A stretch of DNA of 64,000 bases from Setaria digitata (taxonomy: Eukaryota; Nematoda; Chromadorea; Rhabditida; Setariidae), in contig RCAB01000161.1 in assembly GCA_003640385.1 (NCBI GenBank), positions 59,952 through 123,951 of the forward strand, written 5' to 3'. This document shows, piece by piece, positions 27,201 to 36,325 of the stretch; within the stretch, counting starts at the first letter, position 1, and every line of letters begins with the position of its first letter. Under the pieces are notes generated by a model, which searched no databases, had not been told where the DNA came from, and saw nothing but the letters and a program-made list of their open reading frames with translations. A program made the translations under genes and the position numbers.

Positions 27201-27863
27201 TGTTTCTAAAAAAAAGAGCAGGACGACTGAATAGGTTTCAGTTTTGTCAATTAGATGGAATGGAAGTTAAGTTCTTTCTAAAATAGCATCAGTTTAGATT
27301 CAACTTAAAGAATAATTAGTTTCAAAGACGGATGGAGATCGTAAATGATGATGCAAGTGAGAGCCTGTTCATAAATTTTGGAAAAAAATTAGATACATGT
27401 TAGTAAATAGATTTGATTTCTAAATTTAAAATCCACCTTAAAACTTAAACATTTAAATTCCAATGAATTGTAGGTGACTTAGAAATTTCGGGAAAAGCTA
27501 ATTTGTACATGAAAGAAAGAAATTGTCAGTGAAACCTCAGAATGGTTTTACAGATCGCATTGAAGTATGGTTAAGAGAATGCAACATTCGTTGTGCGGAA
27601 CCGAAAGTTGGAGATATCTATTATTTTAGTGGCAATATTAATGGATTTGTGCTTGACTTTAACACCAAGTATTCTTTTTACAGATAATATTTAAGTAAAT
27701 TAGTTCCAGGTCTTTACCTGTTCTTCTAAGTTTCAGATAATTATGATGATTCCTTTTAAGGGTGCATTACATATTGCGAGAAGATGATAGATGGGAGTTG
27801 GCCAATGAAGAATGTGGACATTTATTCGCTCATCTAATTACTAGTCGTCCTTGTCCCTCTTGA
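6217..27863 (+). CDS. Complement C3/C5-like thioester-superfamily (alpha-2-macroglobulin) protein without a canonical thioester
   Basis: Predicted secreted protein of about 1711 codons in 38 exons; exon lengths sum to 5136 bases and nearly every junction keeps phase. Exons include 6217-6269, 6580-6746, 7003-7182, 7400-7470, 7632-7806, 8123-8201, 8343-8478, then 17125-17349, 17610-17792, 18929-19114, 19456-19621, 19692-19735, 19869-19994, 20061-20172, 20352-20483, 20720-20939, 21169-21403, 21498-21634, 21702-21825, 21925-22069, 22311-22418, 22526-22744, 23115-23220, 23450-23597, and on to 27761-27863. Order: hydrophobic signal peptide; macroglobulin repeats (LLTDKTVYKQSD corresponds to the family TDK-xx-YKPG motif); anaphylatoxin-like cysteines (exon at 20352); IIRQYFPEVW and LVPDSVTQW, matching the family YFPETW/VPDTITEW; thioester-domain region; receptor-binding-like domain; netrin/C345C module with CSC start. 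Size matches vertebrate C3/C5 (about 1660-1680). The thioester CGEQ is replaced by CHGA. Family members act as protease traps or opsonins; the role here is inferred. The 20483/20720 junction and the 18-base exon at 25313 are tentative. Confidence 0.88.
10201..10374. repeat. 86-bp duplication around a single N (probable assembly join)
   Basis: Bases 10201-10286 and 10289-10374 are nearly identical, differing at a few positions near the GGTAAG/ACTAAA segment, and are separated by an N at 10287. This looks like two contig ends containing the same sequence placed side by side rather than merged. Confidence 0.85.
12000..12623 (+). CDS. Hypothetical acidic low-complexity protein (207 aa) nested in an intron
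   Basis: One uninterrupted frame of 207 codons starting at ATG 12000, with an in-frame TGA a few codons upstream. The N-terminal third is rich in Asn and Asp (N-D-N-N-S-D-N-D-D type runs), followed by Ser/Thr-rich sequence, a DLDEDGTD segment, a second acidic run (SSDDDDNDSGDEND) and PIPSTS. I recognise no domain. It lies in intron 7 of the complement-like gene, on the same strand. A GTAAAT donor at 12600 in phase 0 would allow splicing into the downstream nested gene, so this may be its first exon rather than a separate gene. The length of the frame and its non-random composition argue for coding, but no family supports it. Confidence 0.45.
   Translation: MLQCFFAQSSNRRNDNDNNSDNDDNNNDNVDGNLFQRQKADFTAISAGTNDSATITVLTATTLGSRVDTIRRVPVLDLDEDGTDRSIGDLIMTLEHTQAISDIATAIESSLSTIVTSVSGFFSHRSISAVSVFSSDDDDNDSGDENDADNEGDEEPIPSTSRNYLSEWTPQYNSSLSIFATLSSGNFLSENEITQIFSQFVNIRLVN
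13417..16293 (+). CDS. Unrecognised four-exon gene nested in intron 7 of the complement-like gene
   Basis: Four exons join in perfect phase: 13417-13525 (starts METKGRVLKLW), 14194-14438, 14606-14742 and 15921-16293, 864 bases or 287 amino acids. Donors are GTAAGT, GTGTGT and GTTACA; acceptors are TTTCAG, TTTTAG and TTGTAG. The product has a basic N-terminus, an acidic EEDSDSS segment, a Pro-rich middle (PAPYHLLPDTPYF, APIVPPPTR) and a C-terminal half with an LSATEQMPVQQRIINRYL helix-like block and an SDDWLELLISPKQHYEMW end. No known family is recognised. It lies wholly inside an intron of the host gene on the same strand. The last exon can also be read from an upstream ATG at 15829, which gives a hydrophobic leader, so an alternative secreted start is possible. 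Exon 1 could instead be fused to the acidic ORF at 12000. Confidence 0.55.
14438..14475 (+). repeat. (GT)n microsatellite at a splice donor
   Basis: A run of alternating G and T with one GA interruption begins exactly at the 5' splice site of exon 2 of the nested gene (PEG|gtgtgtgt), so every repeat unit offers a GT donor. Confidence 0.9.
17821..18034. repeat. 106-bp duplication around a single N (probable assembly join)
   Basis: 17821-17926 and 17929-18034 match except for two bases, with N at 17927. It lies in the intron after the exon ending at 17792 of the complement-like gene and does not affect coding. Confidence 0.88.
20352..20483 (+). other. Anaphylatoxin-like four-cysteine segment within the complement-like gene
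   Basis: This exon, in the frame set by the upstream junction (codon split A|GA), encodes cysteines spaced C-x13-C-x13-C-x7-C, with the tail CFRSFILAC. In vertebrate C3a the six cysteines run CC-x12-C-x12-C-x6-CC. Counting from the first of the first pair to the last of the last pair gives x13, x12 and x7, almost the same spacing. The segment sits between the MG6-like SVVDIRMLEL region and the YFPEVW region, exactly where C3/C4/C5 carry the anaphylatoxin. No tetrabasic furin site precedes it. The 3' splice donor is weak. Confidence 0.6.
22796..22909. repeat. 55-bp duplication around a single N (probable assembly join)
   Basis: 22796-22850 and 22855-22909 are identical copies (CTGTGCTTATGCG...AAAAAAG) with N at 22851, in an intron of the complement-like gene. 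Confidence 0.88.
22995..23311. repeat. Diverged direct repeats flanking the degenerate thioester exon
   Basis: A segment of about 46 bases at 22995-23040 (GAAAGTCAAATCTTTTTTGAACTTTC...) recurs at 23263-23311 with roughly 80-85 percent identity by eye. The exon 23115-23220 that carries the altered thioester site lies between the copies. Confidence 0.7.
23344..23391. repeat. Perfect 21-bp inverted repeat with 6-base loop
   Basis: AGCTTACTGTAATCAGGATG plus T at 23344-23364 is followed by the loop GACTGA and by its exact reverse complement at 23371-23391. It lies in the intron between the exons ending at 23220 and starting at 23450. A perfect 21-bp stem is unlikely by chance in this sequence and would fold as an RNA hairpin in the pre-mRNA. 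Confidence 0.95.
26619..27863 (+). other. Netrin/C345C-type C-terminal module of the complement-like gene
   Basis: Four exons (26619-26810, 26998-27120, 27554-27668, 27761-27863) encode a Cys-rich tail. It starts GSCSCAEATC and continues through FAATVEVESYR, a LKHWKGNDV strand, ECNIRCAEPKVGDIYYFSG and a final GHLFAHLITSRPCPS before TGA. The paired C-x-C start, the Cys-x8-VGDxYYFSG block and the terminal Cys fit the NTR fold found at the C-terminus of complement C3, C4 and C5, netrins and TIMPs. Insect thioester proteins normally lack this module. Confidence 0.8.
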
Positions 27864-29086
27864 TCAAACTTAATTGCCAAATCAAGCTTATTGCAAATAT
27901 TGTTTTCTCACTATCTATTATTTTCAACAATTTTTCGACGGTTTACCGGAAAAAAACTTAGGAGTACTTTCAGTAATAATCTTTGAGAGTAAAAACATGT
28001 AAAAAATCAAAATATTTATAAAAAAAGGATAAAAATTTGACTTTTACTTAAAAGAGGTCCAATTGCTTGGCCAACTTATATCATCCAAATTTATCACTAA
28101 TTTTGCATGCCTTCAATTTTAATCCCTTTTTCTTGTGCTAATGAAAACATAATTATTTAATAAAATCGTTCCACGCGGTTATCTTAACCGTAATTAAATA
28201 TTAATAAATAATATTTAGAGGGAGCAAAAGCCAACTGATTCTTTTAGAAGTTAACCATTCCAAAAAAGGTGCAGAGAGCAAACGTCCATAAACAGCATAT
28301 ATCAGTTAACAATAGATAAGTGAATTATGGATAAAGGTAAGCAATTCTGAAAGGGGAGATATTAGTGTTTGTTTAGTGAATTATTATGCATATTTTTGTA
28401 AAAATGTTACTGAAATTCATATCCTTATGATAATTCCGTTCCATGTCCTATTTAGGTAAGATTTAGAATGGTACTACGAAAAGCGGAAAATAATCGAAAA
28501 ACATAAAAATAGGAATTCTAATAAATAGTTACTGGAACACCGAAGCATTTAAATTCGATCTTTTAAGTGGCACATCTAAACAAAATTTTTCTTGTTGAAT
28601 AAACTTCTGCAGTGCAATCCCCATCCTCCCTTCTGTTAATCCACAGATGATAACAAAATGCAAAATTTCTCTCGAAGTGAAATTTTCGAAACTGTCACAT
28701 GTGACAAACTTCTTAGTCATGTTCTGAATTGTCGTGTTGAATCCTGATAGAAAGAGTGGTCTCATTTTTTGGTATCAAGATTTTTTAGGACAAAACAGGA
28801 CTAAGGAACAATACTTACGAATCTCTCTAAGCTCACTGCATAATTATTTCATAGTACTGCACTGCGCTATTCTAAGATAAAAAAAAAAAGAGGAAAATGT
28901 GAATCCACTGCTTTTGTTCATTATGTATTGCTCTGATAGTTCTAACAATTAGAAATTTTACTATTCCTTTCAAAAACAAAAAAGACAGGGGAGCAAGAAA
29001 TTGCATATGTTATATCTTAGATATTATTGGTGGTCCCATTTGCTTGGTGTTATTTCCGTTTCAGTGCCCATATCCGTTTAAGCTGA
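27864..29086. other. Convergent intergenic region
   Basis: Tail-to-tail space between the complement-like gene (+) and the methyltransferase gene (-). It contains AATAAA-like motifs near 28157 and a 78-codon minus-strand open frame at 28529-28765 that I could not support as a gene. No other structure is evident. Confidence 0.6.
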
Positions 29087-32080
29087 TCACTTTTGTAATA
29101 CGTCTGGATGTTTTACTTTGTAAAGTGTTAGCTTGACGCAATCATCAAATAAATCCTGATTGATCCCCGCATATCGAGCAGCCAAATGACTGGTCTCAAT
29201 CTGTAATTAGTTTTTAATTTTCAGTCTCTAATTTTTCATTTTTTTAACTTTAATATTTTGTATGAGTAAATCCTGAATTTCCGCTACTACTGATCTCAAA
29301 AATATTAAAATCTTTCTTAACAATAACTGAATCAGACAGCTTAGCAACATCAAATTTATAATAAAACAGTGATAAGAATTTAAGCTCTGAATTTTATGTC
29401 ATTTATGCTTTTTTTTTCCTTATGCCACTTAAATATGTTAGTTTGGGAGTTGTAGTGAATTAGATTGCGATTACATTGAACAAGAACAATGATGGTTTTT
29501 TGAATTCTACCATTTAAGCATATTTCATAAAAAGAAACCTGTTTCAATGAAACTGAGCATGTTACCAGAAATAAAAAAAATTTAGTAATTATCATCTAAG
29601 CGATTAATTAAGTTATCATATTGAATGCAGCTCTTCTGTACAAAAATCTGCGATTTTAAATAGCGAACTTGCCTTTTCAAGCCAATCTGTTATACGGAAA
29701 GAAAGGTTTAAATGGTCAGTGACCGCTTCAATCGCCGGATTTGATATGACCGCAGCACCAGGACGTATCGATCTACGTAAAAATTCCCAACATTCTGTCT
29801 GCAAAATATAGAGCTATCCAGAACATTTTTGACATTAGGTTAAATATTGATTTTAGTGAATATAAATTATTTATTTTACTATCGCTGTGAAAAAAAAAAA
29901 TACAATGGAATGAGAAGAAAGCATAAAATAGCTTTATTAAGAAAAATCAACAATTCAAAGTTTTTACCTGATCAGTGAGTGAAAGGAAGAATGAAAATAC
30001 ATTGTGCAAAACAACAATATCAGCAGCGCTAACAACTTCAGTTTGCTTTCTAACGTCATCATTGATAATCTGAATTAGAAAAGTGAAAAAATTCAAATGA
30101 AAAATTTTCCATCTAATCTCCAAAATCTCTTGTTAAAGATCGAGATATCACATGCCTACAGAAAGAACAAAGAATTTTTCCTTTTTATATAGAGTAAGAA
30201 TATGAAGTGTACATGAGTACGTACCTATATTAAGTACCCGCTTTTTCTTTCATAAGAAGGAAAAAGGAGATGAAAGAAAAAATATAATTAAAGGTAGAGA
30301 AATCGGGAAAGGTATCCAATGATTTTAATATTCTCATCTACATTGAGAATCATTACTTAATTAATAAATTGCTTGCGAGGATATCGCAAATCGATTAAAG
30401 TGGAAGAGAACGATAAACAAAATCTCCATATACAAATGCTATTGATACAGAAAGCTAACTGTCAGAAATAACGAAAAATCATATCGTAGAAGTCTATAAT
30501 CTCCACAAGCACTCACTTTTATGTTTCTGTCCATTCCATTTGTTTCGATTATTTTGTTTTGCAACATACAAAAATCTTTATTCATTTCAATACCAACAGC
30601 ATTTACGAGTCCATTACTAAAAAGATATAATTTCCTCCAGAAACAGAACTTGAAAGACACCAATTTCTAACTATCTTTAAACTTCCAAGGAACGGAGTGT
30701 CAAAAACACACATAGTTTCCTCCAAAAGCTTTGTCTGAAAGAAAATTTTTTTATTATTAGAAATATCATATACCTGTAACTGTAAGCAGCATATAAAACA
30801 GCGCCCAGTCTTGAACCAACATCAACAATTAATGTACCTTTCATATCCTCACTTAAAGGAACTAGTACAGTGAACGCATATCGTAACTATAAAATTGATA
30901 TGAATGTTTCGTTTTTTCAAAGTTCAGCTTTGTTAACTTCGGAATACAAAAGTTTCAAACTGTTTCTCTTTTTCTTTTTTGCTTTCAGTGAATTTTATTT
31001 CTTTTTTCAAAAATATACAAAAATTTACGCTGCGTTTGCATTTCAGGTAAAACCGGTAATGAAGGCGATAAGTGACTCCTATGCATTTCGAGTCATTATC
31101 TAAGCGAAAAGACAAAAATGTAACGGAAAGAATAAGATCTTTAAAATTTAAAATCTGGAAATACCTGAGCGATACTTAGTGAATGTGAAATAAATGTTAA
31201 AGGCATGATTTCTCTTGAACCGCACTGTGCACAGTATTCTCGACTTAGTGCACCCTCATCAACCAGTTCATCTACATCATCATCATCATATAGAAATGCA
31301 TCGACATGTACCTAAATGAGTTCAGAACAATTATGAAACAATTAAAATGAAAGAACTTTTGCGGTTGGCAAAACTAACTAGTACTTGGTGCATATTTCTG
31401 AGATTTTCTGCCAACTATATTAGAAGAAATGAAAAGACTAACGGTAGTATCACGACAGCAATCAGAATCTAAACCACTTTCTGGCCAACACATTGTTTCA
31501 GAAGGTAGCACTGCTGTTGTTGGCAGCTAGAAATATATGATCCATTAAACATAATTTTTTGAATTAAACATATAAATTCGGAAGATTATTACAGTTCTAC
31601 TTGTGAGACAATCCAAATTTTCTCAACTTAAATTCTTTTTCCAGCAACGAAACTCTCGCTGAATCTCTGTTTACTCAAAAACCCTGTCCTCAAAAAAAGG
31701 CATCGAAAAAATTACAGAATAAAAAGGAAAAAAAAACTACTTCATTTCTGATATCCATTGCTATTTTCCTCAGTAATACGTCACATTCTGAAGTGGGTTC
31801 GCTTCTGCCGTCAAACTCAATATTGCCGTTCTTGCCAAGATCTGAATTGAATTGAACATATCCATATCAAGAAATTACAAATAAGAAATGATTCTTCATA
31901 GAATTTACTGAAGCTTAAAAAATAAACAAAAACATCATGAATACAAGAGGACAAACGTTTGCCATCTGATACGACGAAGCTTTCACTGATCCAGCTAAGA
32001 AATTCTGCTACGCTCTTCGGTTCCACACGATAAAGCAAATTTTGGAATTCTTGCTCTGCTTGTTCTATGTTCAGAAACAT
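29087..32080 (-). CDS. Conserved class I SAM-dependent methyltransferase with CxxC motif
   Basis: Nine minus-strand exons join in phase (32080-31945, 31841-31741, 31526-31443, 31311-31165, 30886-30774, 30616-30517, 30069-29968, 29798-29673, 29200-29087), giving 340 amino acids. The N-terminal part has AEFLSWISESFVVSDGK. A CxxC pair follows in SREYCAQCGSREIMPLTFISHS. The SAM-binding core is GTLIVDVGSRLGAVLYAAYS (motif I), then AVGIEMNKDFC with the acidic residue that contacts the ribose, and ADIVVLHNVFSFFL as the motif IV region. The end is LFDDCVKLTLYKV. I recognise the fold and a widely conserved family but not its substrate. The donor after WLEK is GC rather than GT. The gene lies about 0.9 kb downstream of LCMT1 on the same strand. 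Confidence 0.75.
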
Positions 32081-32967
32081 ACTTATCTTGAAAAGCAATT
32101 ATTAGCAATACTTCTTCGATTTATACTTCTATCTTAAATAACCACATCTTCTCTTATCCATCGGCCAATATATATATGAGGAAATTTAGTAAAGTGTTTA
32201 CACAACAGTCTGATGTTCAGTGTATCTTATCCACAAACTCAACAATCCATATTCTTTCTTCTAATCGCTATTTCATTATTCTTCGTTCAGAATTTGTTGA
32301 AACACGAGAAATTTCGAGACTCAAAATTTACTTTCTCATAAAATTCAGAACATGCTTCGTGTATCATGTAAAGAATATTAAAAGTACTATGGAAAACATA
32401 GTCAGTTTGAATGAAATATCAACTGCAAATGAAACGAGGATCTCATATTTTATCACAGAAAATTTTACAGTGGAATATCTTCCGAAATAGAAATACAATC
32501 TATGCTAAGCAATAAAAAAAAGGACTAAAAAAGAAGTTAGGAAAATATATTTATGGAAGATAAAATATAAACAAAAATGCTTGTAGATTTTGCACAACAT
32601 TTGGTAAATAGCAAAGAAATTTAATTGCCTTGATTTCGACCAGAAATACATTTAAAAAAAATCTATAAAAATGAGGAATGAATAAATATATTCAGAACCA
32701 ATTCGAAAATTATCGTTCATTTTTCTTTTTAAATCGAAACTTTAACAAGTAAGTATAATAAAAAAAAATGAATTAAAGAGCATTTAAGCTTCAAATAACA
32801 CCTTTTGAGATGTGCAATATGAACATATTTGAGTCCAGCCATTTTTTAAAGATTTTTCAGGAACTATCTGCGATCTCTTTATCGGCCAGGTCCTCCACAA
32901 ACCTTTATATACTCGCCTTTTCCTCCTTACACCTTAAAAAGATTTTTTCTTTTTCTGTTGAAACGTA
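32081..32967. other. Short intergenic spacer between LCMT1 and the methyltransferase
   Basis: About 0.9 kb, AT-rich. A 104-codon plus-strand frame (32176-32490) is present but low in complexity and unlike any family. It should contain the LCMT1 3' end and the 5' region of the methyltransferase gene. Confidence 0.55.
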
Positions 32968-35086
32968 TTAATTTGTCCACTCGAAATTAAGAATATCTGC
33001 ATTTTTCGAAGCAATAACAAAGCAGTAATGCTCAAGCAGTTGCGAAAGTAGGATCTTTTCGTCTAGTAACTCCAGTTTTTCAATCCTGAAAAGATAATTC
33101 AGCACGCACTTGTCAATAAAATGACAGAATTTTAATTAAAAAATTGTTCCACTTTCAAAGTAACACTTTAAGTATATGGGACCTATTGAAAGGTCCAGCT
33201 ATTTGCACATTTTATATAAGAAATTAGCATGATCGTGCTTCTACTGTGATGCAAATATCTTCAATAACAAAGAAATCACATACCTTTTCACATGCGCATC
33301 CGGAATGTCATTTCCGTAAATCTCCCACATTGTCTTAATGAAAACATTTTTCCAACCATTATCAATAAAGCTAAAAAAAATTCCTCAATCTTGAGGGAAA
33401 GTATAAAGTATAATCAGAGATAAACAGTAATAGAATAAACAACAGTATCAAGTATTAACCGTTTTTTTTGAGCATCTAGATTCCCACATGCAGCAAGGCC
33501 TGGTAAAATTATACCACGATGATAAAGATTTGATACCATTATTTTGCCAAATGTGTCGTTTATATTCACCTGCATTTAAAAGGTAAAGTAAGAATTTCAA
33601 AATATTACTTTAAGAGAAGAAAAAGAATGGGATAAGTGCAACATTCAAATAAATGGCAATTATAAAGATGACACACACTGAAGATGCACAAAAATTTACT
33701 ATAAAATTGAATTTATATATGAATTTTGAAGAAAAATAATGAGAAAAAGAAAGCAAACCTGCTCATAATTCAAAAAAAACACCTTCTCGAACCATTCTGC
33801 AGATGCTCCCAGAAGTGCATCACTTTGGCTTATTCCCATATATACAAGTACGCATTCTGCGATAAATAATGTTGGCGCTTTATAATCCAAACTACAGCTT
33901 TCAAGCTTTTCTTTGAATTCATTTAACTGTCTCAAATCTGCACCAACCAAGTGGTAATCACCTGCATGAACGTCTGAATGCTCCACTTCCTTCACTAAAC
34001 AAAATATCTGGTAAAACAGATAGTTGGAAAGCTTACCAGTACTTAATAATTCTTTCGTATTATATCTCCTTTTAGGAAGAGTATTTTCCACTTGAATTTG
34101 AACTCAGTTTTAGACTCAACAAATCTTAAAAGGAACAACTACTTACGCTCCTCTGAAAACATAGAAACGAGATTAGGTGAACCAGGTTTTCGCATTTGCC
34201 GGATCTTTTTTGCAGTGACTGAACTAAAGTCCACTTCAACATACCGATGAAGTTGTCTTCCCTCCTCTTTCAGTCTCCAGTACAAAGTGTCAAATCCTGC
34301 ACCAAGATTAATAATTTGACATTTTTCAGGGAATGCCTGAAAAAGAATGTATTGGAGTTATTGTGTTTTTACTGCTTGGGATCTGAGTTTCTTGTATTAC
34401 CTTCATCTTCACTTTTCGCTTTCATTTGGTGGGAAAAGAAGCAAGCTTTTGCTTTTCGGACTAATTCCAAAATCTTAAATTAAGTCATTAAATATAATGC
34501 AACAAATACCTTCAAAAAAGCGTCCACAGCGGCTTTCACCGCTACAATTCTAGCCCAATAACCACGTGAAATTTCAGGGTCACGACGGAGATTGCATTCA
34601 CCGCAAGATATAAATCGATGAATATATGCATCTTTGAAGTAATTTAACTGAAAATTGAGCACCTGAACAACTATAGCAAACAAAGTAAATTTAAAGAATG
34701 AATTTTATAGAAAAAAGAAATCCACTTAAAAATTAAATTCGACTCCAAAAAAATATTCTGTAAACTCCATTTCAGACATGAATAGAAACTGGCTTTAATT
34801 TAGTAGGATTTTCAGCGGGGTTTGAGATATTATAAGTACCTACCTAAAAAAAAAAAAAAAGCTTTCGATAATGAGAATTTTGAGAAAATGCTTAATTATA
34901 AAAGACAGAAATATATTCAGCTCGGTAAAAAAAACGTGAGCTTACTTTAGATGCTATGTATTTGCATTCAGTAGCATCATCGTTTGTTTTCTGTACTGAA
35001 TAATCGTCTGAGACAGATGCTGATCTTCGACGAGTACCAATTTCTGTACCCAAATAACCATCTCCAAGCTCTGCTTCGGGCTCCAT
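32968..35086 (-). CDS. lcmt-1: Leucine carboxyl methyltransferase 1 (PP2A catalytic-subunit methyltransferase)
   Basis: Methylates the C-terminal leucine of the protein phosphatase 2A catalytic subunit using SAM, which controls holoenzyme assembly. Seven exons in phase (35086-34946, 34647-34510, 34336-34147, 33994-33759, 33569-33460, 33370-33284, 33085-32968) give 339 amino acids; human LCMT1 has 334. Family landmarks in order: YFKDAYIHRFI (human YWHDPYIQHFV), PEISRGYWARI, the SAM motif IINLGAGFDTLYWRL, YVEVDFSSV, YHLVGADLRQL, PTLFIAECVLVYM, FLNYEQVNINDTFGKIM, FIDNGWKNV and LLDEKILLSQLLEHYCFVIA. The start is the first ATG (35086), followed by a Ser/Arg-rich leader (GTRRRSASVSDD). It is intact, and lies between pus-1 and the SAM methyltransferase, all on the minus strand. 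Confidence 0.95.
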
Positions 35087-36325
35087 CACTTAAATAGTTA
35101 TTAAATGACACGATTTGTAACTAGGCTCTGCAGAAAAAATAACTCAGAAGTGATTACTGTAATTGAATCCTGCCTTTATGTCTAATTCTTTAAAGAGAAC
35201 TCTTCAACCTTCAGGAAGCATTATTCTTCATCATACACCCCTACCTCCCCCGTTACCATTAATGAAAGTGAACCTCAAGATAGATAAACAAACTCAAAGC
35301 TGAATCCCCAACCCACCGAATAACAAAATATCTGTATTTTCCAGAAAAAAAGCAACCATAAATACAAAACAATCGGCTTTTAAATTTGTGTTTCAAAGAG
35401 ACACGATGAGGGCAGGACATGGCATGAGATGACACAAAATGACCCGTATGCATTGCTTCAGGTAGCACTCATCTGCCTCAAAATTATCTTAATTGAAAAT
35501 CATAGCTACTGAAAAACTAATCGGTTTCAGTTCCACAAAACATATGAAAAGGGACAGTGCTGAAGTTATGAAAGGAACAAATTTTCCTCATTTGCAAAAG
35601 CACAGAAGGGAAATCAGTTCTTGATTCTTGATAATCCCTTCTATGGCATTCGCAGTGGCCAACACTTTACCATCCACAAGTTACTAATAAGTTCCACACA
35701 GTTCAACTGACATACTGTTCATCTCGATCTGCTCTTCACCCTTTTAATACTAACATGAGCGAGCAAAGGAATCCAAGAACTGTTTCGTTGGTTTCACCAA
35801 AGAAAGTAATTGAAATTCGGAATCAAATTCTCTTTCCGGATACTCAACTGAAACATTAATAAAAGCAGCCGATATCCGAGTAAGTTAACGGTAAATAATA
35901 CCTGAAGTTCGTCTAATTATTCGAACGCTGGAGTTGAGTCGTGAGAAAAAAGCACTTTTATTCGAAAATAATAATTTGTTATTCAGTGATGACAACAACA
36001 ATCAGAATAAACAACTTTTTAAATATTTTTAAATAGTAATGAAAAACTAAACCGATCCAATTCTGACGTAGTTAATCTTTTCTAATATAAAAATTGAACT
36101 GCAATACTTCTGCCAAACAATTCCTCCAAATGTTTCCACTTTGTAAACAGTAAGAATTCAACAAAAAATCTTTTCAAAACAAATTATAGCTCAATATCAG
36201 CTGTCTCTGCAACAGATTTTTCCAAAGGAAACATCTGAACTAGTAAATTTCTGATCAGTATCATGAAGAAAAGATGTAACTGAAGTATTAGGATTCCCCG
36301 ACTTGTATTATTTTTTCGAAGTGTC
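35087..36325. other. Intergenic spacer between pus-1 and lcmt-1
   Basis: About 1.2 kb without supportable exons. It presumably contains the 5' region of lcmt-1 and the 3' end of pus-1. A minus-strand frame at 35259-35468 is Ser/His/Cys-rich noise. Confidence 0.55.

Noticed and set aside
28529..28765. 78-codon minus-strand ORF between the complement-like gene and the methyltransferase
   Set aside because: No family resemblance, no splice-supported partner exon, and it lies in the probable 3' region of two convergent genes.
30668..30735. Possible extra methyltransferase exon (TKLLEETMCVF...)
   Set aside because: The neighbouring exons join in phase without it and keep the SAM-binding core contiguous.
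34037..34068. Possible lcmt-1 exon encoding RYNTKELLST
   Set aside because: Including it breaks codon phase; the exon ending at 34147 joins in phase directly to 33994 and gives a better match to the family.
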